A stretch of 64,000 nt of DNA from Betaproteobacteria bacterium (GTDB lineage Bacteria; Pseudomonadota; Gammaproteobacteria; Burkholderiales; SG8-41): NCBI GenBank assembly GCA_900299145.1, contig OMIN01000144.1, positions 62,001-126,000 of the forward strand, written 5' to 3'. Each line of letters opens with the position of its first letter. Positions within the stretch are counted from its first letter, which is position 1. Shown in pieces: positions 17,806 to 27,281 of this stretch. The notes below the pieces were generated by a model that searched no databases, was not told the origin of the DNA, and saw only the letters and a list, made by a program, of their open reading frames with translations. Made by a program: the position numbers and the translations under genes.

Positions 17806-18807
17806 ATGTCAATTAAAACAAATACTTACAATATTTCCGCTGTGATGGTGGTGATGTGGCTGGCAAGCCACGCTGCCGCCCAAAGTGCGCCTGGCGCACC
17901 AGGTGCAACGTGGACGCCCACGCGTCCAATACGCATGTTGATCGCCTATCCGCCGGGCGGCGCGAACGACTCCAACGCGCGCATCATTGCTGCGAAGATG
18001 ACTGAAAATCTGAAGCAGCAGGTCATAGTCGATAACCGTCCCGGGGCCAACGGCATCGTCGCCGGCAGTCTCGCCGCGAAGGCCGCGCCCGACGGTCACA
18101 CGCTGATGGCGGTCGACATCGCGCCCACCGCCAACCCCGCCCTCTATGACAATATTCCGTATGACACGCTGAAAGATTTCGCCGCGATTGTGTTGACCGC
18201 GCGCGTGCCCATGGTGCTGCTGGTGCATCCGGGGCAGCCCTTTAAATCGGTGAAGGAGCTGGTCGCCTATGCCAAAGCCAATGCCGGCAAAATCAATTAC
18301 GGCTCCGCGGGCGTGGGCAGCGCGATGTATCTGGTGGCCGAATCGTTCAAGGCGTTGGCGGGCATTGAGCTCACACAGATTGCCTACAAGGGCGGCGGAC
18401 CGGCATTGATCGAGCTTGCAGGCGGCCAATTACCGATGGCGTTTATCTCTGTGGCCGCGGGCATGCCGATGGTGCAAAGCGGTCGCGCGCGCGTGCTTGG
18501 TGTAAGCAGTCTTAAGCGTCAAGCCGGTTTTCCCGATTTGCCGACGATAGCCGAGCAGGGCGTACCAGGTTTTGAATTCAATTTATGGCAGGGCGTGGCC
18601 GGCCCGGCGGCGCTGCCGCGCATGCTGGTGGTACGGCTCAACAGCGAAATCAACAACGCGCTGAACGACCCGCCGTCGCGAGAGCGCATGGTGCAGGCCG
18701 GTAATGAAATTGTCGGCGGCACGCCGGAGCAGGCCGCCGAGTACCTGCGCAGCGAGATCGAGCGCTGGAAAAAAACCATCAAGCTGGAGAGGCGACTGAC
18801 GCGCTGA
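17806..18807 (+). CDS. Bug/TctC-family substrate-binding protein (start within AT-rich element)
   Basis: A 333-residue periplasmic receptor with canonical YPPGGAND loop, VIVDNRPGANG and PDGHTL. Its first codons, encoding MSIKTNTY, are the AT-rich dispersed element itself; the hydrophobic core VMVVMWLASHAAA follows. No clear ribosome site precedes 17806, and an in-frame ATG at 17842-17856 could be used instead, so the start is uncertain. An extra PGAPGATWTPT linker sits before the first strand. The next gene starts 5 bp after its stop, so receptor and monooxygenase should be co-translated, which suggests the receptor may capture that enzyme's substrate. Confidence 0.88.
   Translation: MSIKTNTYNISAVMVVMWLASHAAAQSAPGAPGATWTPTRPIRMLIAYPPGGANDSNARIIAAKMTENLKQQVIVDNRPGANGIVAGSLAAKAAPDGHTLMAVDIAPTANPALYDNIPYDTLKDFAAIVLTARVPMVLLVHPGQPFKSVKELVAYAKANAGKINYGSAGVGSAMYLVAESFKALAGIELTQIAYKGGGPALIELAGGQLPMAFISVAAGMPMVQSGRARVLGVSSLKRQAGFPDLPTIAEQGVPGFEFNLWQGVAGPAALPRMLVVRLNSEINNALNDPPSRERMVQAGNEIVGGTPEQAAEYLRSEIERWKKTIKLERRLTR
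17809..17829 (-). repeat. AT-rich dispersed element, copy 6 (reverse)
   Basis: TCAATTAAAACAAATACTTA on the + strand, the reverse of the consensus, directly after and overlapping the start codon of the Bug gene at 17806. Confidence 0.8.
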
Positions 18808-18812
18808 GTATT

Positions 18813-20036
18813 ATGACTGACCGTGCCCGATTCAATGATTTTTCCAACGTCACCTATGAAGAAGCGCTGCAGCGTGCGCAAGACCTGATTCCGCTGTTGC
18901 GCGAGCACGCGCCCACCGCTGACCGCCTTACGCGCATGGCGCCAGCTGTGGAGGCGGCGTTGCACAAGGCGGGGTTGTTCCGCTACCACCAGCCCAAGGC
19001 GTGGGGTGGGATGGAGCTGGATTTCGTGGCGTATGTCGACATCCCCGAGATGCTTGCGCGCGGCGATTGCTCGGTGGGTTGGAACGTGGCGAATCTGAGT
19101 TCGCATCACCGCAACGTGGCGCATTTTTGCGAGGCCGCGCAGCAGGAAATGTGGGGCGAAAATCCCGATTGTCTGATCGCTTCCGGCATCGCATTCGCAC
19201 AAGGGCGCGGTGAGGTGGTCGAGGGTGGCATACGGCTTTCCGGCCGCTGGTCATTCAGTTCCGGCGTGGATATTTCGCAGTGGAACATGCTGGGTTGCCA
19301 GTTACGCGATGGACGAGAAGGGCGAGAGGGCGACAAAATCGTCGATTATCTTTACTGCATGGTGCCGCGCGCGCAATACGAAATCATCGACGACTGGCAG
19401 ACGCTGGGCATGCGCGGCACCGGCAGCCGTTCGGTGAAATGCGAGAATGTATTCGTGCCGGCGCACCGTACGCAATCCATGTTCGCCTCCAAGCCGGGGC
19501 ACGAGTTTCCGGGGCTGCGCATCAACACCAATCCGACCTTCAAGGTGCCGGCCTCCTCGCTCGGCGGGCACTGCATCGCGGGCGCGATTACCGGTAACGC
19601 ACAGGCAGCGGTCGACACCATGATCGAAATGGTGAAGTCGCGTAGCACCAGTTACACCGGCGCCAACATGCGTGATTTTCACAGCGTGCAGTTTCGCGTG
19701 GGCACGGCGGCGGCGAAGGTGGACGCCGCGCGCCTGATACTGCGGAACGACTGTCTGCAGGCTGATGAAATGGCGAGAGCTGGCAAGACGCTTGATCTGG
19801 AAGCAAAAGTGAAGAACAAACGGAATTGCGCCACCGCGGTGAAGCTCTGCATGGAGGCCATCGATTCACTGGTGGAACTGGCGGGCGCCAATGGTATTTA
19901 CGACAGCCAACCGCTGCAACGGATGTTTCGAGATGCCCATGCGGCGTCGGCGCACATCAATTTCAACGTCGACGTGCAAATGGTGCCGTGGGCTATCGTC
20001 AAATTTGGCGGCGAATTCAAATCGCCGGTGATGTAA
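18813..20036 (+). CDS. Flavin-dependent monooxygenase (HsaA/DszC-like, acyl-CoA dehydrogenase fold)
   Basis: The intact 407-residue paralogue of the interrupted gene at 12731. It has the acyl-CoA dehydrogenase three-domain layout without the catalytic Glu motif of true dehydrogenases. The phrases GRWSFSSGVDISQWNMLG, DDWQTLGMRGTGSRSVKCENVFVP and SRSTSYTGANMRDFHSVQFRVG place it with reduced-flavin-using oxygenases such as HsaA, DszC and p-hydroxyphenylacetate hydroxylase C2. These need a flavin reductase partner, not seen in this window. It lies 5 bp after a Bug gene and 58 bp before another, so an uptake-plus-hydroxylation unit is likely. The substrate is probably aromatic, by family inference. 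Confidence 0.85.
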   Translation: MTDRARFNDFSNVTYEEALQRAQDLIPLLREHAPTADRLTRMAPAVEAALHKAGLFRYHQPKAWGGMELDFVAYVDIPEMLARGDCSVGWNVANLSSHHRNVAHFCEAAQQEMWGENPDCLIASGIAFAQGRGEVVEGGIRLSGRWSFSSGVDISQWNMLGCQLRDGREGREGDKIVDYLYCMVPRAQYEIIDDWQTLGMRGTGSRSVKCENVFVPAHRTQSMFASKPGHEFPGLRINTNPTFKVPASSLGGHCIAGAITGNAQAAVDTMIEMVKSRSTSYTGANMRDFHSVQFRVGTAAAKVDAARLILRNDCLQADEMARAGKTLDLEAKVKNKRNCATAVKLCMEAIDSLVELAGANGIYDSQPLQRMFRDAHAASAHINFNVDVQMVPWAIVKFGGEFKSPVM

Positions 20037-20094
20037 GTCGGCCGGGTGACGCCCGAGATCGCGGCCAGCCGTAACGGAAACTGTTGAGGTGTGC

Positions 20095-21066
20095 ATGAGC
20101 GTTAAAAAAATTGCTTTGGCTTTGGCCCTTGGATGGCTGCATTGTTGCATCACGGCACTCGCGCAACCCAACTTTCCCGCCAAACCCATCCGTCTTATTG
20201 TTCCCTTCCCGGCGGGTGCCGCAAGCGATGTGGTTGGGCGCATGCTGGGGCAGAAAATGTCCGAACTGCTGGGCGAGCAGGTAATCGCGGACAACCGTGC
20301 GGGTGCGGGCGGCAACTTGGGCATCGGCCTTACTGCCAAGGCGCCGCCGGATGGCTACACCATTTTGATCGCCACCGCGAGCATTGCGGTGAGCCCGGCG
20401 ATTTATGCGAATCTGGGATTCGATCCGGTAAAAGATCTGGCGCCCGTGGCGCGGTTGTCGTCAACGCCAAACGTTCTGCTGGTGCATCCTTCCGTGCCCG
20501 CAAAAACGCTGCGCGAGTTTATTAATCTTGCTCGCGCGGCGCCGGGCAAGCTCAACTTCGGTTCGGGCGGTTCCGGCACCACCAACCATCTGGCCAACGA
20601 GTTGTTGAAGCACCTTGAAAAGATCAACATCGTACACGTGCCCTATAAAGGCGTAACGCAGGCGATGACGGCGATGATGGGCGGAGAAGTCGATGAAGTG
20701 GTGATGCCTGTCACCACGGCGATTCCGCAAATTCGCGCGGGTAAGGTGCGTGCACTGGCGGTACTGATGGAGCAACGCATACCGACGCTGCCCGATGTGC
20801 CCACCGGCAAGGAAGCCGGCGTGCCCGGTTTTGTAATGCCGGTGTGGTACGGGATGTTCGCGCCGGCTGCAACGCCGCGTGACATCGTGCAGAGGCTCAA
20901 CCAGACGCTGGCCAAGGTGCTCGCCATGCCGGACGTGCGCGCGCGTTTGACGGATCAGGGGGTGGACCCTTGGCACGGCACGCCGGAACAACTGGGCGAC
21001 CTGCTGCGCAAGGATATCGAGCGCTTTGCCGTAATTGCGCGCGCTTCGGGATTAAAGCCGCAGTAG
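20095..21066 (+). CDS. Bug/TctC-family substrate-binding protein
   Basis: A 323-residue receptor. The ATG at 20095 is preferred to the GTG at 20089 because GAGG at 20085-20088 is then correctly spaced. The signal peptide ends ALAQ. The ligand loop reads FPAGAASD, with the second glycine of the usual PGG replaced by alanine, which may shift ligand preference. PDGYTI and FGSGGSGTTNHLANE are present. It converges with the Bug gene at 21098 with only 31 bp between them. Confidence 0.92.
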   Translation: MSVKKIALALALGWLHCCITALAQPNFPAKPIRLIVPFPAGAASDVVGRMLGQKMSELLGEQVIADNRAGAGGNLGIGLTAKAPPDGYTILIATASIAVSPAIYANLGFDPVKDLAPVARLSSTPNVLLVHPSVPAKTLREFINLARAAPGKLNFGSGGSGTTNHLANELLKHLEKINIVHVPYKGVTQAMTAMMGGEVDEVVMPVTTAIPQIRAGKVRALAVLMEQRIPTLPDVPTGKEAGVPGFVMPVWYGMFAPAATPRDIVQRLNQTLAKVLAMPDVRARLTDQGVDPWHGTPEQLGDLLRKDIERFAVIARASGLKPQ

Positions 21067-21097
21067 GGCCAGGTTGAAGTTCCTGCGGTTTGTGCGG

Positions 21098-22075
21098 TTA
21101 TTCGGCCCGCGCGCCTGATTCCTTTACGGCCTTGGCAAAACGTTGCACTTCGCCACGTATGTGTTTGCCGAATTGCACCGGATCGCCTACCGCCGAATCG
21201 AACCCATGCGTTACCACGCGCGAGGCAATATCGGGTTCTTTCATGATGGCGGCGATGGTGGTGTAAATCTTTTGCACGCGGTCCGCGGGCGTGCCGGTCG
21301 GGGCGACGATGCCGACCCAATTGCTGAGCACAAAATCCCTGTAGCCCTGCTCCGGCAGCGTAGCCACATCCGGCATCTGCGGGTGGCGCTTTTCCGCCAT
21401 GGCGCCCACCGCGCGGATGCGGCCCGCCTTGGCCGCGGGCGCAATGTCGGTGACAGCGTTGATCATCATTTGTACCTGGCCGGCGATCAAATCCACCGCC
21501 GCCGGGCCGCCACCTTTATACGGCACGTGAATTGCGGCAAAACCCACGGCTCGGCTTAACATCTCACCCGAAAGATGGCTGATGGTGCCGATGCCGCCGC
21601 TGGAAAACCGGATAGGCTGGACTTTAGACACTGCAACAAGGTCGGCGACCTTGCGCGCATTCACGCCAGGGTTCAGCGCCACAATCAATGGCGAGGTGGC
21701 CAGCAATATTACTGGCCTCAGGTCGCGTTCAAGATTGTAGCCAAGCCTTGCGTAAAGCGATTGCGAAATGGCCTGTGCCGTGCTGATGTTAAGCAATGTG
21801 TGGCCGTCGGGCGTGGCTCTGGCCACCAGCTCGCTGCCCAGATTGCCACCGGCCCCGGGGCGGTTGTCGACAACCACCTGCACGCCGAGTACGTCGCTCA
21901 TGCGCGGGCTCAACACCCGTGCGATGGCGTCGTTGACGCCGCCGGGCGGGAAGGCAACGACGTAGCGGATTGGGCGGGTGGGGTACGCTGCATCGGCTGC
22001 TTGTGCAGTGCTTTGAGTCTGGCCGTAAGCCAGGAGCGATACGACGCACAGTTTGAGAAATATTTGGCTGGGCAT
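21098..22075 (-). CDS. Bug/TctC-family substrate-binding protein
   Basis: A 325-residue minus-strand receptor with a signal peptide ending STAQAA, the canonical FPPGGVND loop, VVVDNRPGAGGNLGSE and PDGHTL. It is the second gene of a minus-strand pair with the beta-hydroxyacid dehydrogenase at 22173. A dRS3-like palindrome lies in the 97 bp between them. A hydroxy-acid ligand would fit this neighbour, but that is inference. Confidence 0.9.
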   Translation of the reverse strand: MPSQIFLKLCVVSLLAYGQTQSTAQAADAAYPTRPIRYVVAFPPGGVNDAIARVLSPRMSDVLGVQVVVDNRPGAGGNLGSELVARATPDGHTLLNISTAQAISQSLYARLGYNLERDLRPVILLATSPLIVALNPGVNARKVADLVAVSKVQPIRFSSGGIGTISHLSGEMLSRAVGFAAIHVPYKGGGPAAVDLIAGQVQMMINAVTDIAPAAKAGRIRAVGAMAEKRHPQMPDVATLPEQGYRDFVLSNWVGIVAPTGTPADRVQKIYTTIAAIMKEPDIASRVVTHGFDSAVGDPVQFGKHIRGEVQRFAKAVKESGARAE

Positions 22076-22091
22076 GGTTTAGGTGAATCGT

Positions 22092-22113
22092 CGTTCCCGC
22101 CTGCGCGGGAACG
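22092..22113. repeat. dRS3-like palindrome
   Basis: CGTTCCCGC, CTGC loop, GCGGGAACG: a perfect 9-bp inverted repeat between two minus-strand genes, of the ATTCCC/GGGAAT class. Confidence 0.8.
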
Positions 22114-22172
22114 AAGGATGTGGTTAAGTGCCGTTTCGATCGCCTGAAACTGCATTGGTTAATTGCCGCAAA

Positions 22173-23102
22173 TTAGCCATCCCGATCCAGCACAGCCTTG
22201 ATGGCTTCCGCCGGCACTTTGATTTCCACGCCAGCACGTTCTTTTTGAAGCATCAGGAACGAGCGCGAATCGAGGTTACCCCAGCCGCGATTCAGGCCCT
22301 CGGTCATCTCCGCATGGGTCAGGGCGGCGATTTTCATCGGCACGCCCAGCTCGCGCGCGAGTTCGGTGGCGAGCGTCACGTCCTTGTGTGCGAGGCGCAG
22401 CGCGAAATCGGGTGGATCAAACTTGTGCTGCATAAACTGGTTGCCCATGCGGTCGAAAGTACGCACGCGGCCCAGTGCACACTGACGCAGCGCTGTCCAC
22501 AGGGCCACCGGCTCCACGCCGGCTTTCACGCCAAGTGTGATCAATTCGGCCATGGCTGCCTGTACGGCGTAGCCGGACGCGTTATGCACAAGTTTTGCCA
22601 CCGTGCCATCGCCACTGTTGCCGATGTAAAACACCTGATCGCCGATGGCATCCAGCACTTTGCGATACTGGTCGAACACCGCTTTATCGCCGCCCACCAG
22701 CAGCGCCATCTTGCCCGACTGCGCACCCTTCGGGCCGCCGGACACCGGGGCATCGAGCATATGTATGCCTTTCTCTTTGAACTTGGCATGCAGCGCGCGT
22801 ACCACGGTGACCGAGTTGGTCGACAGATCGAACCATACCGTGCCGGGCTTCATGTTCGCGAGCAGACCGTCGGCCTTGAGTGCCACGTCCTGCACTTCCT
22901 TGGGGCCGGGCAGCGACGTCATGATCACGTCGTTGTTTTGCGCGATGGCTTTGACGCTGTCCGCCCATTGCGCGCCGACTTCAAGATGGCGCTTGGCAAG
23001 ATCGCGATTCAAATCATTGACCGAAACTTCAAACTCTGCCTTGCACAGGTTGTAGGCCATGTGGCCGCCCATGGTGCCGATGCCGATGAATCCGACTTTC
23101 AT
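22173..23102 (-). CDS. NAD(P)-dependent beta-hydroxyacid dehydrogenase (HIBADH family)
   Basis: A 309-residue dehydrogenase. The true start is the ATG at 23102, giving MKVGFIGIGTMGGHMAYN with the Rossmann GxGxxG at the very N terminus; the open frame runs further upstream but adds unrelated sequence. Family marks follow: MLDAPVSGGPKGAQSGKMALLVGG (substrate loop), GNSGDGTVAKLVHN with the catalytic lysine, and FALRLAHKDVTLA in the helical C-terminal domain. Enzymes of this family oxidise 3-hydroxyisobutyrate, tartronate semialdehyde or related short hydroxy acids; which one applies here is not clear. Confidence 0.87.
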   Translation of the reverse strand: MKVGFIGIGTMGGHMAYNLCKAEFEVSVNDLNRDLAKRHLEVGAQWADSVKAIAQNNDVIMTSLPGPKEVQDVALKADGLLANMKPGTVWFDLSTNSVTVVRALHAKFKEKGIHMLDAPVSGGPKGAQSGKMALLVGGDKAVFDQYRKVLDAIGDQVFYIGNSGDGTVAKLVHNASGYAVQAAMAELITLGVKAGVEPVALWTALRQCALGRVRTFDRMGNQFMQHKFDPPDFALRLAHKDVTLATELARELGVPMKIAALTHAEMTEGLNRGWGNLDSRSFLMLQKERAGVEIKVPAEAIKAVLDRDG

Positions 23103-23244
23103 TGCGGTTCTCCGTTGATTGCAAAAAAAGGGTTGTCGAGGATGATGAGGAATTCTAGCAGGCCGCTGCCCTGTCGGCCCGCTTAAGCGGCGGGCCTTCA
23201 TCCGGTGGTTGCGACGGGGGACAAAACCCTCTATGGTGTAAAGC

Positions 23245-24267
23245 ATGAAACAAATGTTCAATTCACTGGCGGCTGTCATCGCGAATCCGTTGGCAACGAC
23301 GGCGGGGATGGTGGGGGTGGCGGTTGCGATAGTTGCGGGCAATGCGTTTGCGCAGACGGCCACCTACCCCGTCAAGCCGGTTCGCGTGCTGGTGCCTTTT
23401 CCGCCTGGCGGCACGCCCGACATACACATCCGCTTTCTGAACGAGCGATTGCTTGCGCGCCTGGGACAACCCATCGTGGTGGATAACCGTGCCGGCGCCA
23501 GCGGCAACATCGCCATGGAAACTGCGGCGCGTGCGCAACCTGATGGTTACACTTTGATCATTGGCACCGTTGGCAACTGGGCGGTAAATCCGCATTTGTT
23601 TAAGCTGAGCTACGACGTGCTGCGTGATTTTTCACCGGTGGTGCAGATTGCCACCACGCCGGCGGTGCTGGTGGTGCATCCCACGGTGCCGGTACATTCA
23701 GTGAAGGAGTTGATCGCGTTCGTCACAAAAGCCCCCGGCACACTTAACTACGGTTCATCAGGTGTCGGTGGCTTTGGCCACATGTGCGCGGAGCTTTTTT
23801 CGGTCATGACCAGGACGCGTATGACGCATGTGCCGTACAAGGGCGCGGCGCTGGCGTTGACCGAACTCACTGGCGGCCATATCCAGCTGTTATTCAACAG
23901 TGCCGCGATGACGCTATCGCACATCAAGGCCGGCCGCGTGCGCGCACTTGCGACCACGGGCGCTACCCGCTTTGCGGCCATGGCCGATTTGCCCACGGTG
24001 GCGGAGGCGGGCGTGCCGGGCTATGAAAACACCACCTGGTCGATGGTGGCGGGGCCGGCGAAAATGTCCTCTGCCGTCGTCGAGCGCCTGAATTCGGAAT
24101 TTAATGCCATCCTGCGTGAGCCGGACATCCGCGAACGGTTCGCCGGCGCGGGTTCTACGGTTACGGGCACCAGCGCGCGCCAGGCGTCGGACATTTTGAA
24201 CGTGGAATGGCAGAAATTTGGCCGGCTGGTGCGGGCAGCGAACATTCCACCCGCGACTGGCGGATAA
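23245..24267 (+). CDS. Bug/TctC-family substrate-binding protein
   Basis: A 340-residue receptor with a longer than usual N terminus (signal core VGVAVAIVAG, cleavage near NAFAQ) and a ligand loop FPPGGTPDIH, followed by VVDNRAGASGNIAME and PDGYTL. No good ribosome site precedes the ATG at 23245. The MFS transporter gene begins 17 bp after the stop, so this pair is probably one transcript and may serve the same compound, an arrangement in which the receptor would act beside a secondary transporter rather than TctAB. Confidence 0.9.
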   Translation: MKQMFNSLAAVIANPLATTAGMVGVAVAIVAGNAFAQTATYPVKPVRVLVPFPPGGTPDIHIRFLNERLLARLGQPIVVDNRAGASGNIAMETAARAQPDGYTLIIGTVGNWAVNPHLFKLSYDVLRDFSPVVQIATTPAVLVVHPTVPVHSVKELIAFVTKAPGTLNYGSSGVGGFGHMCAELFSVMTRTRMTHVPYKGAALALTELTGGHIQLLFNSAAMTLSHIKAGRVRALATTGATRFAAMADLPTVAEAGVPGYENTTWSMVAGPAKMSSAVVERLNSEFNAILREPDIRERFAGAGSTVTGTSARQASDILNVEWQKFGRLVRAANIPPATGG

Positions 24268-24284
24268 CGTAATCTGGATTTTTC

Positions 24285-25484
24285 ATGGACAAACGCGGTT
24301 ACTGGATACTGGTACTAAGCGCTTCATTGATCATGATGATTACCATGGGCGTGCGCCTGTCGCTGGGCTTGTACGTGTCGCCGATCAACTCCGCCACGGG
24401 GCTGGGCATCGTGGCGGTGAGTTTTGCGCTGGCGGTGGGGCAGTTCATGTGGGGCGCGGCGCAACCGGTGTTTGGCGCGCTGCTGGATCGCGCGGGCACG
24501 GTGCGCATTTTGGTGATCGGCGCGTTGATGATGGCCGTAGGGCTTGCGCTGACGCCTTTCATGAGTACGAGCTTCGGGCTGGTGGTGACGCTGGGATTTT
24601 TGATGGCGGCGGGCGCGGGTGCCGGGAGTTTTTCGATATTGATCGGCTCGGTGGCGCAGCGTCTGCCTGCTGAAAAGCGCAACATGGCGTCCGGATTCAT
24701 CAATGCCAGCGGTTCGTTCGGGCAGTTCGTGTTCGCGCCGCTGTCGCAGGCGCTGATCGCGGCATTCGGCTGGATGGTGGCGTTGTGGACCATGGCGGTG
24801 GCTTGTCTTGCGACCATTCCGCTGGCGTTCAAGGTCGGCAATCAGAGCAAGGGCGCGCAGGCCGCCGGCAGCGAGATGACGCTGCGCCAGCAGTTGGGCA
24901 TCGCGTTTCAGGATAAAAGCTATTGGTGCCTGCACGCGGGCTTTTTCACCTGCGGCTTTCACATCGCGTTTCTGGTGACCCATTTGCCGGGCGAGGTTAA
25001 CTTGTGCGGGCTGCCGGCTTCGGTGTCGGCGGGCGAACTGGCGGCGATTGGTATTGCCAATATTGCAGGCAGTTTGGGCATCGGGTGGCTCGCCGGCAAG
25101 TACCGCATGAAGATGCTGCTGTTTGTTGTGTATGGCACGCGTGCGTTGGCCGTGGCGGGCTTTCTCGTAGCGCCCAAGACGGCGATGACGTTTTATCTGT
25201 TTGGTTTGGTGCTGGGCATGACTTGGCTCGCAACCGTGCCGCCGACTGCCGGGCTGGTGGGCAAATTGTTTGGCACGCGCTATCTCGCAACGCTGTTTGG
25301 GCTTACGTTGCTGTCGCACCAGATCGGCGGCTTTTTTGGCGCATGGCTGGGCGGCCTCGCGTTCGACAGCACCGGCAACTATCAATGGATGTGGTATGCC
25401 GATATCGCGCTCGCCACGCTGGCGGCATTGGTGAACCTGCCAGTACGGGAAGCGCCGGTGCAGCCCGCGACCGCTGCTGCGTGA
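24285..25484 (+). CDS. Major facilitator superfamily transporter
   Basis: A 399-residue inner-membrane protein with about 12 hydrophobic helices and a central hydrophilic loop near residues 190-205 (KVGNQSKGAQAAGSE). The motif-A-like phrase GALLDRAGTVR lies between helices 2 and 3, and LAGKYRMK is its counterpart in the second half. The sequence resembles the oxalate/formate or monocarboxylate branch of MFS. It is coupled to a Bug gene upstream. A carboxylate substrate is likely but unproven. Confidence 0.85.
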   Translation: MDKRGYWILVLSASLIMMITMGVRLSLGLYVSPINSATGLGIVAVSFALAVGQFMWGAAQPVFGALLDRAGTVRILVIGALMMAVGLALTPFMSTSFGLVVTLGFLMAAGAGAGSFSILIGSVAQRLPAEKRNMASGFINASGSFGQFVFAPLSQALIAAFGWMVALWTMAVACLATIPLAFKVGNQSKGAQAAGSEMTLRQQLGIAFQDKSYWCLHAGFFTCGFHIAFLVTHLPGEVNLCGLPASVSAGELAAIGIANIAGSLGIGWLAGKYRMKMLLFVVYGTRALAVAGFLVAPKTAMTFYLFGLVLGMTWLATVPPTAGLVGKLFGTRYLATLFGLTLLSHQIGGFFGAWLGGLAFDSTGNYQWMWYADIALATLAALVNLPVREAPVQPATAAA

Positions 25485-25490
25485 TGATTT

Positions 25491-25520
25491 GTAACTATCT
25501 GTTTTAAAAGAAATTTTTTG
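25491..25520 (+). repeat. AT-rich dispersed element, copy 7
   Basis: GTAACTATCTGTTTTAAAAG then AAATTTTTTG, six bases after the MFS stop codon and upstream of phoD, both on the + strand. Confidence 0.75.
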
Positions 25521-25605
25521 AGAGGCGGATTCAATGAGTGTCACGTGTCTGACGCAAACCGGCGTTACACTGTAGCCACGCTTTACGTCATTTTCGGGAA
25601 TCTGT

Positions 25606-27252
25606 ATGCCGCGCCACGCCAGCAATACCAATGCATTACACGCCACGAAATCTCGAATCTCGGCACGATGGAATGTCGATGATTTCGCCACCATGAATCG
25701 CCGCCAACTATTGCGCGCGCTGGGTGTATCGGCGCTCGTAACTACTGCTGGCGGATTATTCCCGCGCGCTGTTTGGGGGCAATCGACTTTGGGCGGCTAC
25801 CCGTTTTCGCTGGGCGTTGCGTCCGGCGATCCATCGCCCGACGGTTTTGTGCTCTGGACCAAGCTCGCGCCCAAGCCGCTGGAACGCGGCGGCGGCATGC
25901 CGAACCAGCCCGTTGAAGTCGAATGGCAGGTGGCGCGGGACGAAGGCATGACGCAAGTCGTGCAAAAAGGCGCGGTCATCGCGCATCCTGACCTGGGCCA
26001 TTCAGTGCATGTCGAAGTCGCCGGGCTGGAACCGGCGAGGGACTATTTTTACCGATTCGCGGCGGGCGGCGAGGTCAGCCGCACTGGCCGCACGCGCACG
26101 TTTCCGCTCGCGGGTGCGGCCGTTGCGCGCGTGCGCTTCGCGGTGGCGGGCTGCCAGCGTTTTGAGGCGGGCTACTTCACGGCGTTTCGCGACATCGCGC
26201 GAGAGCGGTTTGATTTCGTGTTTCATTACGGTGACTACATCTACGAATATGCGTCGTTGCGCGTGGGCCAGAAATCGCCCTGGCCGGTGATCCGCGCCAT
26301 GCCGGAACCGACTGGCGAGTGTCTTACGCTCGAAGATTACCGGCGCCGTTATGCCATGTATCAATTGAACAGCGAGTTGCAGGCTGCGCATGCTTCCGCG
26401 CCGTTCATCATGAGTTTCGATGACCATGAGGTGGTCAACGACTGGGCGGGCGAAGCCACGGTGAGGCAACAGCCGCGCGAAGAATTTTTGTTGCGGCGGG
26501 CGGCCGCGTTTCAGGCATGGTACGAGCACCTGCCGCTGCGCCGCGCGCAAAGGCCCAACGGCCCTGGCATTCAGGCGTATCGCCGCTTGGCCGTGGGTGA
26601 TCTGCTGACGGTCAACGTGCTCGACACGCGTCAGTACCGCACGGGCACGGTGTGCGGTGCGCGCGCGGTGGCAGGCTGCGCCGAGGCGCAGGAGCCTACC
26701 CGCACCATGCTGGGCGAGGCGCAGGAGCGCTGGTTGTGCGAGAGTTTCAGGCAACCGTTGCGCTGGACGTTGCTCGCGCAGCAGATTCCGATCATGCGAC
26801 AGGATCGCAACGTCGATCCGGCGATCCTCGGCCCCAGCATGGACAAATGGGATGGCACGGTGGCCGCGCGAGATCGCCTTTTCGTGGCAGTGGAGCAGTC
26901 GAAATTGCGCAATCTGGTGGCGGTCGACGGCGACATCCACTTCAACTGCGCCGGGGAGCTGCGGAAGAACTTTGACGATGAAAAATCGGCATCCCTCGGT
27001 GTGGATTTCACCGCGACCTCGATCACCTCATTGGGCGACGGCTTCGACATCAACCAGCGTTTCTCCACACTGATGCAACAGGACCCGCACATCAAGTTCT
27101 ACAACGGCCAAAGGGGCTATGTGCGGCATGTGGTCACGCCCAATCGCTGGCAGGCCGAATATCAGGTACTCGACAAGGTATCCACCCCCGACGGCGTAAT
27201 GAGCACGCGCAAGATTTTTGTGGTGGAGGATGGGAATAGCAGGCTGCTGTAG
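25606..27252 (+). CDS. phoD: Alkaline phosphatase D (PhoD family), Tat-exported
   Basis: A 548-residue PhoD-type phosphodiesterase/phosphatase. A twin-arginine signal is visible from residue 30 (MNRRQLLRALG), so the ATG at 25693 may be the real start, although neither it nor 25606 has a strong ribosome site. The N-terminal Fn3-like domain (YPFSLGVASGDPSPDGFVLWTKL) is followed by the metal-binding core: FHYGDYIYEY, MSFDDHEVVNDW and VDGDIHFNCAGE. PhoD enzymes bind Fe and Ca and release phosphate from diesters outside the cytoplasm. The C terminus (HVVTPNRWQAEYQVLD) is complete. It converges with the CMD-like gene. Confidence 0.9.
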   Translation: MPRHASNTNALHATKSRISARWNVDDFATMNRRQLLRALGVSALVTTAGGLFPRAVWGQSTLGGYPFSLGVASGDPSPDGFVLWTKLAPKPLERGGGMPNQPVEVEWQVARDEGMTQVVQKGAVIAHPDLGHSVHVEVAGLEPARDYFYRFAAGGEVSRTGRTRTFPLAGAAVARVRFAVAGCQRFEAGYFTAFRDIARERFDFVFHYGDYIYEYASLRVGQKSPWPVIRAMPEPTGECLTLEDYRRRYAMYQLNSELQAAHASAPFIMSFDDHEVVNDWAGEATVRQQPREEFLLRRAAAFQAWYEHLPLRRAQRPNGPGIQAYRRLAVGDLLTVNVLDTRQYRTGTVCGARAVAGCAEAQEPTRTMLGEAQERWLCESFRQPLRWTLLAQQIPIMRQDRNVDPAILGPSMDKWDGTVAARDRLFVAVEQSKLRNLVAVDGDIHFNCAGELRKNFDDEKSASLGVDFTATSITSLGDGFDINQRFSTLMQQDPHIKFYNGQRGYVRHVVTPNRWQAEYQVLDKVSTPDGVMSTRKIFVVEDGNSRLL

Positions 27253-27281
27253 CCAGCGCCGCTATCGGGCAACAAGTAAAC

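Noticed and set aside
24324-25694. 456-residue minus-strand open frame
   Set aside because: It is the antisense shadow of the MFS gene, with low-complexity Arg/His/Gln translation.
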